A DNA stretch of 64,000 nucleotides from the NCBI RefSeq assembly GCF_000519085.1, contig NZ_KI912577.1:746501-810500 (forward strand), given 5' to 3'. The DNA comes from Methylobacterium sp. 10 (GTDB lineage Bacteria > Pseudomonadota > Alphaproteobacteria > Rhizobiales > Beijerinckiaceae). Made by a program: the position numbers and the translations under genes. The notes under the pieces are model-generated. The model did not search any database. It saw nothing but the letters and a program-made list of their open reading frames with translations, and was not told where the DNA came from. This document shows positions 9,355-19,500 of the stretch, piece by piece (within the stretch, counting starts at the first letter, position 1; each line of letters begins with the position of its first letter).

Positions 9355-10186
9355 GAAGCCCCCTTGTCGGCCAGCTCGACGTGTCGCCCCTGGCGGATGC
9401 GGCGGGGGACTTGAAGAGCATCAGGTTGTCGCCCGACAGGATCATCTCCCGCCGCTCGCGCAGGAGGCTGTCCTGCAGCGGAAAGCTGGTTCCATCGCCC
9501 GGCAGCATCCAGTCGTGCGGTTCGACGATGATCGCATGCGGCTCCGAGACCCAGCCGATCTCGCCGGAGAAAACGTCCTTCTCGAAGCCTTCGATATCGA
9601 TCTTGACGATCAGCAACTCGCCATTGGGGATCAGATCCTTGAGTTCCGCGATGACGGTGATCGGGATGCCGTGGTCCGACCGCCCGGTCGGCCCGCTGTC
9701 GGCGCCGCCGTTGCTGTAATCGAGATTGACGCACCCGCGCCGGCCGCCGAGGGCGGTGGGGACGACGCAGATATTGGCGCAGACCTCGGTGTTCTTACGG
9801 CAAACGACGAGGTTGTCCTTGTCCGGCTCCACCGCCAGCACGACCGCCCTTGGATAGGCCTTCGCGAAGTAGCGCGCCGCGATTCCCACATTGGCGCCTC
9901 CGTCGATGATGATCGGCGTCTTTCCGGCGGTGCAGATCCGCTCGTACTCGCTCCGGGTGGCCGCCCCCTGGCGGACCCGGTCGAGGTTGTAGGTCATGTC
10001 ACCGAAGACGGATCTCAGCACCTCCATGTCCGACGTGTGCGGCCGGATGTAGAACGCGCCGTGGACCGTCCGGACAAGACGGCCCTCGCGGGAGGATGCG
10101 CGGCGGTGGAGCCCGCGCAGGAGCACGGGCAGGCCGAGTTGCTTGACGTCGCTGTAGTTCCTGTAGGCGCGATCGACGAAATCCAT
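9332..10186 (-). CDS. FkbM family SAM-dependent methyltransferase
   Basis: About 284 residues with the FkbM fold. SAM-binding motif I appears as IIIDGGANVGIAARYF, followed by VLAVEPDKDN; the characteristic late motif IVKIDIEGFEKDV is present. FkbM proteins are usually O-methyltransferases acting on polyketides, sugars or glycolipids. ATG 10186 was chosen for its GGAGA site and family-like start; the frame is open further upstream to 10273. It follows the PKS gene on the same strand after a gap of about 110 bases, so it may methylate the NRPS-PKS product, although many FkbM genes in polysaccharide loci modify sugars instead. Confidence 0.85.
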   Translation of the reverse strand: MDFVDRAYRNYSDVKQLGLPVLLRGLHRRASSREGRLVRTVHGAFYIRPHTSDMEVLRSVFGDMTYNLDRVRQGAATRSEYERICTAGKTPIIIDGGANVGIAARYFAKAYPRAVVLAVEPDKDNLVVCRKNTEVCANICVVPTALGGRRGCVNLDYSNGGADSGPTGRSDHGIPITVIAELKDLIPNGELLIVKIDIEGFEKDVFSGEIGWVSEPHAIIVEPHDWMLPGDGTSFPLQDSLLRERREMILSGDNLMLFKSPAASARGDTSSWPTRGLLRVVPSA

Positions 10187-10298
10187 CTTCGGTCTCCCTG
10201 CCGGGCAACGGGGTATCGTCATGTGCGGAGCGGGGCGACGCAGACGCTCGGTCGGGCCTAGGCGATGCGGCATCCGGGGTGATCGGCCGGCGCCCGCA

Positions 10299-13200
10299 TC
10301 AGGCGCTCTTGCGCACGGGATAGTGCATCAGGGCGTCGAGCCTGCGCCGGAGGATGCCGGCGAGCTTGTCCACGGCGGGCTCCTGGAACAGCGTCTCGTG
10401 CGTCGCCGCGATCTTGTGGATGTCGATCCCCCCCTGGACGAGGCCGCCCCAGCCGAGATCCGGGCCGGCGAGGAGATAGGGGACATACGCATCCGTCGAG
10501 CGGAACAGCAGCATGCTCCCCGCATAGGGCTCCGGGGTGTAGCGGCTCTGCGCGACGAGGTAGGCGTTCATGATGTACTGCGCGCGGTACATGTCGGGGA
10601 TCGGGACGTTCGGGTCGAAGCGCTCCCGCGCGAATTCCGCGGCGCGGCGGCGGCGCTCGATCAGGCGGGACGGCCAGCCGAGCGTATAGCCGAGGCTCCA
10701 GCGGCGGACCGCCCAGAGCCGCTCGACGGTGCTGTGATGCCGTGCGGCGCTGGTGGCCGATAGGGTGTCGAAGAGGACGAGGAGCGCGATGGAATAGCCC
10801 GCGCGGGTCAGCTGCTGCGCGACCTCGTAGGCGATCACCCCGCCGCCGGAATAGCCCGCGATCCGGTAGGGACCATGCGCGTCGACCTCGCGGATGGCCG
10901 CGATGTAGGAGGCCGCCATCTCCTCGATGGATTCCAGCGGCGCGAGCCGCCCGTCGGCGCCGCGCGCCTGCAATCCGTAGAAGGGCTGGTCCCGGCCGAG
11001 GCGCCGGCTCAGCTTCTCGAAGTTGAGGACGTTGCCCTGGCCGCCATGGATGCAGAAGATCGGGGCCCGGGTGGGGACGCCCCGGCAGATCTCCACCAGG
11101 GGCGACCAGGCCACGGGCGGCATCGCCAGCACCTTGTCCGACGCCGCCGCTCCTTCGGTGCCGTCCGCCGCGGGTTCCGGCGCGATCATCCCGCCGACCA
11201 GGCTCGCCAGCTGGCGCAGGGTGGAGGCGCGGAACAGGGTGGCGATCGGCAAGTCCACGTCGTGGTTCTTGCGGATGCGGGCGAACAGCCGCACCGCCAG
11301 CAGCGAAAACCCGCCGAGCTCGAAGAAGTCGTCCTGGGGACGCACCGCGGGGACGCCGAGCAGGTCCGCCCAGTACCCGCCGATCTGGCGTTCGATCTCG
11401 CTCGCGTAGTCCGGCTCGCCGCCGGCCGGCCGGGCCGAACGCTGTGCCGCCACCGGCTTCGGGCGGATCGCGGCCAGGGCCTCCCGGCGCAGGTCGGACA
11501 GGGCGATCGACGACGCGACGATCCCGACGCCCCGGCACTCGAGGACCCGGCGGAACAGGTCGGGAGCGTCCGCCGCCATGATGCCGGCCTTGAGCCGCGC
11601 CTCGAGGCTCGGCGGATGCGCCTCGGCCTGCGAGGACTTCACCGCGCGGGACACGCTCTGCAGGGTGAAGCCTTCGAAGACGGCGAGCGGCACCCCGTTC
11701 ACATCGCCGATGACCACGTCGAACCGGGCGGAGGCGCCGTGCTGCAGCGCCGTGAGCCGGGCGTGACTGCGGATCCGGCAGGGCCAGCGGCCCGGCGCGA
11801 TCCGCATGCGCTCGATCGACGTCGGGACGTAGACCATGTCGTCGGCCGGGGGCGCGAGGAGATGCAGCCCGAAGGTGGTCGCGATATCGGTGAGCGCCGG
11901 GTGCGCCGTGATCCCGTCGAGGTCGCCCGCGAACTCGGCGGCCAGTTCGAGTTCGGCCACGGCCTCCCAATCGCCGCGCTCGATCCAGCGTATCGTGCGC
12001 CAGCGCGGCCCGAACGTCACGGTCTCGCCCTGCGGGAAGCCGAGGCCCGGAAGCGCGTGCACCCCCTCCCGGCGCGCCGCCCGGCGGGCTACCCGCCGGA
12101 CCGCCCAGGGCAGGGTCGATCCCGGCCACAGGGTGGCGCGGGCATGCTCGACCCATTCCTCGCCCAGGAGGGGGCGGCTCTCGACGGAGAGGGCGAAACC
12201 GCCGCCGTCGAGAGCCGTGAGCGTGGTGCGCACGAGGCGCTTCACGCCGGGCTCGAACACGAGGGGAAGATCGACCGTGAGCCCGCGCAGATCGACGCCG
12301 GAGGAGGTGAACCCCGCCGTGGCGGCCGCGAGCGCGATCTCCGCATAGGCCGCGCCGGGCAGGATCGGACGGCCGTCGAGGACGTGCTCCGCCAGCACCC
12401 ACATGCGGGCGGGGTCGTAGAGGGCCTGGAAGGTGATGGCGGTCTCGGTGCGGCCGGTCTCGACCCCGAGGAGCGGATGACCCTCGGGGGTACCGGACAT
12501 GGCCGCTCCCCCGTAGATCCGGGCCGCCATGCCGATATCGCCCCAGATTCCCCAGGCCACCGAGAGGCCGTCGCCGCGCCGGGCGGCCAGGGCGTCCAGG
12601 GCGGTGTTGGCCGCGGCGTAATCGACCTGGCCGGGCGGGCCGATCTGGGCGCTGGTGGAGGAGAACACCACGAACAGGTCGAGGCTTCCCTGCGGCAGCA
12701 GAGCGTCGAGGATCAGGCCACCGGCCAGCTTCGGCGCCATCACCCGACGGCTGGATTCGACGGTCTTCTCCATGATCGGGCCATCGTCGATGGAGCCCGC
12801 CGCGTGGAACACGCCGTGGAGCGCGCCGAAGCGTTGCCGCGCGGCGACGATGACCCGCTCCATGGCCGAGCGGTCGGTCACGTCGGCGCTCACCGCGAGG
12901 ATCTCCGCCCCCTCGGCTTCCAGATCGCGGATCGCCGCCACATGCGCGGAGGCATCGCGCCCCACCAGCACGAGCCGCGCGTTCACATCGCGCGCCAGCC
13001 ACCCGGCGAGGGCGAGGCCCAGGCCGCCGAACCCGCCGGTGACGAGATAGACGCCGCTCCGGCGCAGCCGATGGGGAAGCCCCGCCGGCCCCTCGATACG
13101 CGTGGGCACCATCCGCTGAACCAGTCGCGCGCCCGTGCGATAGGCCACGAGGTCGACGCCGTGCTCGGCATCGCATTCCGCGAGAACGAGGGCGGCTTCC

Positions 13201-16200
13201 GCCACCGGATCCTCGTCGCGGCTCGGAGCATCCTGGCCGCCGAGATCGATGACTTGCGTCGCCAGGCCCGGCATCTCGCGGGGCAGGACCCGGCACAGGC
13301 CGAGCAGGGTCGCGCGCTCCGGGTGCCGGGCCGCATGGTTCGGGGGCGACTGGCTCTCCCGCGTCACGACGCTCAGGCGCTGCGGCAATGCGACGTCGCA
13401 ATATTGTATTGCCTGGCAAAGGGCGAGAAGGCTGTCGAAGGCCAGCGCCTGTTCGGCGCAGGGTCGCTCCGGGGACGGGTCCGGCGCGCTCATCGACCAG
13501 AGGTGGAGGATGTGATCCGGCGCCATTCCCTCGCGGTCGAGGGCCGCGACGAGGTCCCGGTACTGGGTCGGCTGGTCGGGCCGCAGCTGGAACAGACGGT
13601 TGCGGATCGTGAAGGCCTCGCCGGACCGCACGACGGTCACGCTCGCGCCCCGCTTCTCCAGGGCCGCGAGGATCGCGGTGCTCAGGCGTGAGGCGTCGGC
13701 GAAGACCAGCCATGTCCGATCCGGCGCGGCCGCGCGGGACGCAACCGGCACCGGCATCCAGTGCGGCACCGAGAACCAGTTCTCCATGGAATCGAGGCGC
13801 TGGAGCCCGTCCGCCCCGGCATCGAGGGCCAACGGCATCGTTGCCGCCCGCACCGGCGCGATCCAGTGCCGGTGCTTCTCGAAGGCGTAGGTCGGCACCG
13901 GAACCCGGCGCGCGTCGTCGCCCCCGCGGATCGCCGCCCAATCGACGTCATGGCCGCAGGCCCAGAGCTTGCCGATCGCGGTCAGGGCGACGCAGACATC
14001 CGGTTCCGTATCGCCGGGCTGGCCCAAGGTGGGAGCAATGGCCAGCGGGGCGAAGCCCCCGCCTTCCGCGAGGCGCGCGAGAGCGCCGAGGCTGTGGCCC
14101 GGCCCGATCTCCAGAAGCGCGCGATCGGGCTCGGCCAGGATCGCCGAGACGCCGGCGCCGAAGCGAACGGTGTGCCGGAGATGCGACACCCAGTAGTCCG
14201 GCCGCGTGAGTTCACCGGGCCCGACGAACGCGCCGCTGAGATTCGAGACGAAGGGGATCGTCGGGTCGCGCAGGGTAATCGATGCCAGGCGCGCGCGGAA
14301 GCGGTCGAGGAAGGGGTCGAGCATGCGCGAATGGGCGGCGACGTCGATGCGCAGCCGGCGGAACTCGATCCCGTCCTCCGCCAGCCGCCGTTCGAGGGCG
14401 GCGATCTCGTGGACGGAGCCGGTCGCCACCGTGAGCGTCGCGGCGTTCTCCGCCGCGATGTCGAGGGCACCGCCGATGCGCTCGCGCAATTCCGCCGAGG
14501 GCAGCGACACCGACAGCATGGCGCCTGCGGGCACGGCCTCGAAGATCTGCCCGCGCAGGACGACGACAGAGAGGGCATCGGCGAGGGACATTACGCCGCC
14601 GATGCAGGCGGCGGCATACTCGCCCATGCTGTGCCCGATCACGGCGGCGGGCCGGATGTTCCAGGCGAGCATCATGCGCGCCGTGGCGTATTCGACGACG
14701 AACAGGGCCGGGATGGTGTAGCGCGGCCGCGCGAGGAGGGCGGCCGCGGCGGCGTCGCCCGGTTCGCTGTCGAGGAGCAGCGCCCGCAGGCCGTCCGGGG
14801 CATCGGGCGGCAGCAGCGCGAGGCAGGCCTCCAGCGCCTCGCGGAAGGCCGGGACGTCCCGGTAGAGATCGCGACCCATGCCCGGATACTGCGCCCCGCC
14901 GCCGGGGAACATGAAGACCGCGCCGACGGTCCCGGCACCGGCGTTGCCCAGGCCCATGCGGCGGTGTGTGTGGCTGGCCAGGATCTCGCACGCCCCCGCA
15001 TCATCGCGGGCGATGACGGCGCAGCGATGCGGAAAGGCACGGCGGCCGGCCTGGGTGGTGAAGGCCGCGTTTGCCAGCGTCAGCCCCGGCGAGGGGTCGG
15101 CCAGCCTCTCGCGCCATTTGCGTTTCGCCCCGTCGAGGGCCTCGGCAGTTCGTGCCGACAGGGCGAGGATCTGCCAGTCTCGCGCGGGACCCGGCACAGG
15201 CACGGGCGGTGCCTCCTCCAGGATGACGTGGGCGTTGGTGCCGCCGACCCCGAGGGAGTTCACCGCGGCGCGCCGGGGTGTCCCGGTCCGTGGCCAGGGT
15301 CTGGCCGTCGTGACCACGGCGAACGGGCTCGCGGCGAAATCGAACCGGCCGTTGGGCCGGGCGCAGTTCAGGCTCGCTGGCAGTTCCTCGTGATGCATGG
15401 CCAAGGCGACCTTGATCAGGCCCGCCACCCCAGCCGCCGTGTCGAGATGCCCGATATTGGTCTTGAGCGAGCCGATGCCGCAGAACTGGCGCCGGCCGGG
15501 GATGGAATAGGCCTCGCTGAGGGCCGCGAGCTCGATGGGGTCTCCCACCGGCGTGCCGGTTCCGTGCGCCTCGATGTAGCTGACGCTTCCGGGGGCGATC
15601 CCCCCGACGGCGAGGGCCTCGGCCGCCGCGCGCGCCTGTCCCTCGACGCTGGGGGCGAGGTAGCCGGCCTTGGTCGAGCCGTCGTTGTTGACCGCCGAGC
15701 CGCAGATGACCGCGTAGATGTGATCCCCGGCGGCGACGGCGTCCTCCAACCGGCGCAGGGCCACGATGCCGACCCCGCTGCCGAACAGGGTGCCGTTGGC
15801 CTCGTCGTCGAAGGCGCGGCAATGCCCGTCCGGCGACAGGATTTCGCCCTCGGCGGCCCGATAGCCCTGCCGGTGCGGCACTTCGATGGTCACCCCGCCG
15901 GCCAGCGCCATGTCGCATTCGCCGGACAGCAGGCTCTGGACCGCAAAATGGACTGCCACCAGTGAGGTCGAGCAGGCGGTCTGCACCGAGATGCTCGGCC
16001 CCTGCAGGTCGAGGAGGTAGGAGGCCCGGGTGGCGAGGAAGTCCTTGTCGTTGCCCGTGTGGCGCAGGAGGAAGAGCCCCACCTGATCGACGAGTTCGGC
16101 ATTCGTCATCAGGTTGTTGGCGAAATAGGCCTGCATCCCGCAGCCGGCAAAAACGCCGATCGGGCCCGGAAACGCCTCGGGACGATGGCCCGCATCCTCC

Positions 16201-16532
16201 AGTGCTTCCCAGGCGCATTCGAGGAAATGCCGGTGCTGGGGGTCGAGGATGGCGGCTTCCCGAGGGCTCAGGCCGAAGAAGCCCGCATCGAACGCCTCCA
16301 TGTCGGGCAGGACCATGCCGGCCTTGACGTAGCGCGGGTCGCGCAAGTGCGTGGCGGAGACGCCGGAGGCCAGCAGCTCCTCGTCGCTGAACCAATGGGT
16401 CGCCTCGCGTCCCGCCTTCAGCAGATTCCAGAGGTCGCCGGTCGTGGCGGCGTCCGGGAAACGCCCCGCCATGCCGATGATGGCGATCCGGCCGGGTGCA
16501 TCACCTGCTGTGTGGGGGGTCGGCGAATTCAT
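10299..16532 (-). CDS. Type I polyketide synthase, KS-AT-KR-DH-ACP-TE
   Basis: Single-module PKS of about 2077 residues. The KS (about 12-440) has active cysteine in TACSTS near 186, then EAHGTGT and NIGHLD. The AT (about 540-840) has GHSMG near 632. A KR with its structural half (about 890-1345) has TGGFGGLG near 1166 and the catalytic Ser and Tyr (SSTSAQ; VDYAAAN) near 1292-1304. The DH (about 1370-1680) carries HVLDGRPILP (HxxxGxxxxP, His near 1381). The ACP has GGFSLL near 1741, and the C-terminal thioesterase has GYSGGG near 1894. The order KR before DH is unusual, and there is no ER. It should add one malonate-type unit to the NRPS-bound acyl chain, reduce and dehydrate it, and release the product. 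ATG 16532 is chosen with a TGAGG site; it starts 34 bases after the NRPS stop. Confidence 0.93.
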   Translation of the reverse strand: MNSPTPHTAGDAPGRIAIIGMAGRFPDAATTGDLWNLLKAGREATHWFSDEELLASGVSATHLRDPRYVKAGMVLPDMEAFDAGFFGLSPREAAILDPQHRHFLECAWEALEDAGHRPEAFPGPIGVFAGCGMQAYFANNLMTNAELVDQVGLFLLRHTGNDKDFLATRASYLLDLQGPSISVQTACSTSLVAVHFAVQSLLSGECDMALAGGVTIEVPHRQGYRAAEGEILSPDGHCRAFDDEANGTLFGSGVGIVALRRLEDAVAAGDHIYAVICGSAVNNDGSTKAGYLAPSVEGQARAAAEALAVGGIAPGSVSYIEAHGTGTPVGDPIELAALSEAYSIPGRRQFCGIGSLKTNIGHLDTAAGVAGLIKVALAMHHEELPASLNCARPNGRFDFAASPFAVVTTARPWPRTGTPRRAAVNSLGVGGTNAHVILEEAPPVPVPGPARDWQILALSARTAEALDGAKRKWRERLADPSPGLTLANAAFTTQAGRRAFPHRCAVIARDDAGACEILASHTHRRMGLGNAGAGTVGAVFMFPGGGAQYPGMGRDLYRDVPAFREALEACLALLPPDAPDGLRALLLDSEPGDAAAAALLARPRYTIPALFVVEYATARMMLAWNIRPAAVIGHSMGEYAAACIGGVMSLADALSVVVLRGQIFEAVPAGAMLSVSLPSAELRERIGGALDIAAENAATLTVATGSVHEIAALERRLAEDGIEFRRLRIDVAAHSRMLDPFLDRFRARLASITLRDPTIPFVSNLSGAFVGPGELTRPDYWVSHLRHTVRFGAGVSAILAEPDRALLEIGPGHSLGALARLAEGGGFAPLAIAPTLGQPGDTEPDVCVALTAIGKLWACGHDVDWAAIRGGDDARRVPVPTYAFEKHRHWIAPVRAATMPLALDAGADGLQRLDSMENWFSVPHWMPVPVASRAAAPDRTWLVFADASRLSTAILAALEKRGASVTVVRSGEAFTIRNRLFQLRPDQPTQYRDLVAALDREGMAPDHILHLWSMSAPDPSPERPCAEQALAFDSLLALCQAIQYCDVALPQRLSVVTRESQSPPNHAARHPERATLLGLCRVLPREMPGLATQVIDLGGQDAPSRDEDPVAEAALVLAECDAEHGVDLVAYRTGARLVQRMVPTRIEGPAGLPHRLRRSGVYLVTGGFGGLGLALAGWLARDVNARLVLVGRDASAHVAAIRDLEAEGAEILAVSADVTDRSAMERVIVAARQRFGALHGVFHAAGSIDDGPIMEKTVESSRRVMAPKLAGGLILDALLPQGSLDLFVVFSSTSAQIGPPGQVDYAAANTALDALAARRGDGLSVAWGIWGDIGMAARIYGGAAMSGTPEGHPLLGVETGRTETAITFQALYDPARMWVLAEHVLDGRPILPGAAYAEIALAAATAGFTSSGVDLRGLTVDLPLVFEPGVKRLVRTTLTALDGGGFALSVESRPLLGEEWVEHARATLWPGSTLPWAVRRVARRAARREGVHALPGLGFPQGETVTFGPRWRTIRWIERGDWEAVAELELAAEFAGDLDGITAHPALTDIATTFGLHLLAPPADDMVYVPTSIERMRIAPGRWPCRIRSHARLTALQHGASARFDVVIGDVNGVPLAVFEGFTLQSVSRAVKSSQAEAHPPSLEARLKAGIMAADAPDLFRRVLECRGVGIVASSIALSDLRREALAAIRPKPVAAQRSARPAGGEPDYASEIERQIGGYWADLLGVPAVRPQDDFFELGGFSLLAVRLFARIRKNHDVDLPIATLFRASTLRQLASLVGGMIAPEPAADGTEGAAASDKVLAMPPVAWSPLVEICRGVPTRAPIFCIHGGQGNVLNFEKLSRRLGRDQPFYGLQARGADGRLAPLESIEEMAASYIAAIREVDAHGPYRIAGYSGGGVIAYEVAQQLTRAGYSIALLVLFDTLSATSAARHHSTVERLWAVRRWSLGYTLGWPSRLIERRRRAAEFARERFDPNVPIPDMYRAQYIMNAYLVAQSRYTPEPYAGSMLLFRSTDAYVPYLLAGPDLGWGGLVQGGIDIHKIAATHETLFQEPAVDKLAGILRRRLDALMHYPVRKSA

Positions 16533-16566
16533 GGCGTACCTCACGTGTCTTTAGATGGCCGAGGAC

Positions 16567-19500
16567 TCAGGCGACCGTCGCCGGCATCTCCTGGCGGCGT
16601 CGGAGCGCCTGCCGCGCCTTGGCCCGGTCGTGTCCCCGGTCCGCCGCCGAGGGGCCGGTGGCGAATCCTCCGAGATGCAGGGAGAGGGTGCGGATCGTGG
16701 GGAAGCGGAACAGGTCCGTGATCGCGATCTCGCGGCGGAGTTCCTCGCCGAGACGGCGCTGGACCTGCACCACGAGGAGGGAATGACCGCCGAGATCGAA
16801 GAAGTTCTCCGTGGTGGCGACGACCGGGCGCCCGAGCGCTTCGCCCCAGATGCCGGCGATCAGCGCTTCCACCGAGCTCATCGGCACCTCGGGCGATGCG
16901 GGTTGCGTCTCCGGTAACTGTTGCGGCGCGGGCAGCGCGCCGCGATCGACCTTGCCATTCAGGGTCATCGGGAGGGCGGGCAGGACGGCGATCACGGCCG
17001 GCACCATGAAGGCGGGCAGGGTCGATGCGACCGCCTCGCGCAGGGCCTCGGGCCGCAGGACCGCGCCGTCCCTGGCGGTGACGTAGCCCACCAGGCGCTG
17101 GTCCCCGTCGCTGTCCTCGCGCGCCACCACGATTGCGGCGGCGATGCCGGGCTGCCGCGCCAAGGCGGCCTCGATCTCGCCGAGCTCGATGCGGTGCCCC
17201 CGGACCTTTACTTGGTGATCGAGCCGCCCGAGGAAAACCAACGCTCCCGAGGCGTCCCGGCGGACGAGGTCGCCCGTCCTGTAGAGCCGTCCCGGACCGA
17301 AGGGATTGGGGACGAACCGCTCCGCCGTCAGGTCCTCGCGGCCGAGATAGCCACGGGCGAGGCCCTCCCCGCCGATATGGAGTTCGCCCGCCACATGGGC
17401 CGGGCACGGGCGCCGGTGCGCGTCGAGCACGTGCAACGTGGTGTTGGCGATGGGCTCGCCGAGAGTCATGGCGCGTCCGACGCCGTCGATTTCGACCACC
17501 GCCGACCAGATCGTCGTCTCCGTCGGCCCGTACATGCAGAGAAGCTTGCCGGGCAGGAGGTCGCGCAGCCGGCCGGCGAGCTCCGCGCTCAGCGCCTCGC
17601 CGCCCACCATCATGGTTCCGAGCTGCCCCAGGGCGTGGCGGCCCGCCGCATCGGCCACCAGCATCCGGGCCATGGAGGGCGTGCACTGGAAGTGGGTGAC
17701 CCGGTGCCGGACGATGTCCTCGGGCACCGAGGCCGGCACCGTCGCGGTGAGGGTTCCGGCCATGACCATCAGCCGCTTCAGGTTCTCGAGATGGTCGAGG
17801 GCGAGATCGGTCGGCACCCCGAAATCGATGAGACAGGCGATCTCGTCGGTCCCGATGCGCCGCACCGCCTCGACCATGCCGAGGCAGGATTCCGGGGTGC
17901 CGAACAGGCCGCTGGTGCGGTGATAGCGCTCGAAGGCGTGGTCCAGCAGCGCGTCGCGATCGGCGGCCGACAAATCCCCGGCATCGAGGATGTCGGCCGG
18001 CGTGCGGCCGTCGGACGCCGCGCGCTGGACGAAGGTCGGGAAGGTCCAGGCGGCCTGCCTGACCAAGTCCATCGCGCTGCCGAGATAGCGCTTCATCGGC
18101 TCGCGGACGGTCTCGCGGACCAAATCCTCGTCCTCGCCCACGAAGGTATGGAGCATGAGGGTCACGTGCCCCTCGCCGGCATGACCGGCATCCCGCCACG
18201 CCATGCGGTATTGGCGGATCTTGTCGGCCAGTTCCTCGAGGGTCTGGCCGAGGAGATGGGTGAGGACGCCGCATCCGAGCCGCCCGGCCTGGACGAAGGT
18301 GTCGGGATTGCCGGCGGCCGTCAGCCACATCGGCAGTTCGGGCTGGATCGGCCGGGGCATCGTGCCGATCTCCACGATCTTGCCCAGCGGGTTGGGGAAC
18401 GGCAGGCGCTCGCCGCGCCAGAGGCGGCGGATGTCGTCGATCTGCCCCGCCATTCTCTCCTTGCGCTCCGCGAAGCGCTCGGGCGCCAGGACGAAGTCGT
18501 TCGGCTGCCAACCCGACGCGAAGGCGATGCCGGCCCGTCCCTTCGACAGGTTGTCGATCATCGCCCAGTCTTCGGCGACGCGCAGGGGATGGTGGAGCGG
18601 CAGGACGCAGCTTCCCGCCCGGATCTTGACGCGCTCCGTGCAGCTGGCGAGGGCGGCGGCGCTGAGGGCCGCATTGGGGTAGAGGCCGCCGAAGGCGTGG
18701 AAATGCCGCTCTGGCGTCCACACCGCCTCGAAACCGTTGCGGTCGGCAAAGCGCGCGCCCTCCAGCAGGAGGCGATACTTGTCCTGCGGGTCCGCCGCGT
18801 CGTCGTTCGAGAAGTAGAACAGGCTGAATCCGGGGCCGGAACTCGGCTCGGAGCGCTGGCCGTGCAGCACCAATGTGAAGCCGCGCGCCAGGGTCCAGAG
18901 GATTTCGAGCACCGAGATATCGAAGGACAGGCTCGTCGCCGCGAGCCAGATGCCGGGGGGATCGTGCGGGATGCGGGCATCCATGCCGGCGCAGAAATTC
19001 ATCAGGTTGCGATGGGTGATCGCGACGCCCTTGGGCCGGCCGGTGGAACCCGAGGTGTAGATGACGTAGGCGAGGTCCGCACCGCCGGCACGCCCGGGCG
19101 GCGAGGCGACCTCGCCTTGGGCTTCCGCGGTGTAGAGCACCGTCGTCGAGGCGAAGGCCAGGCGCTCCTGGATGGGGCGGCTCGTCAGCAGCACCTCGGC
19201 GCCGGAATCCTCGAGCATGTAGGCGAGGCGCTCGCGCGGATACTCGGCATCGAGGGGCAGGTAGGCAGCACCCGCCTTCAGGGTCGCGAGGACGGCGACG
19301 ACGAGGTCGGGCACCCGCTCGTGGCAGATGCCGACGATGGTCCCCGGCCCGATCCCGGCCGCGACGAGGCGGCCGGCGAGTTCCCCGGCCGAGCGGTCGA
19401 GGTCGCCATAGGTGAGGCGGGCCTTACCGGCGATCACGGCATCCCGCTCCGGTGACGCTGCGGCCCTGGCGGCGATCTCGTCGTGGATGCTGCGATCCTC

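Noticed and set aside
10875-13691. A 938-codon open frame antisense to the PKS gene, and a 734-codon one at 13761-15965
   Set aside because: Both are shadows of GC-rich coding on the opposite strand. Their translations are repetitive in Arg, Gly, Asp and His and show no domain, while the opposite strand encodes intact PKS motifs.
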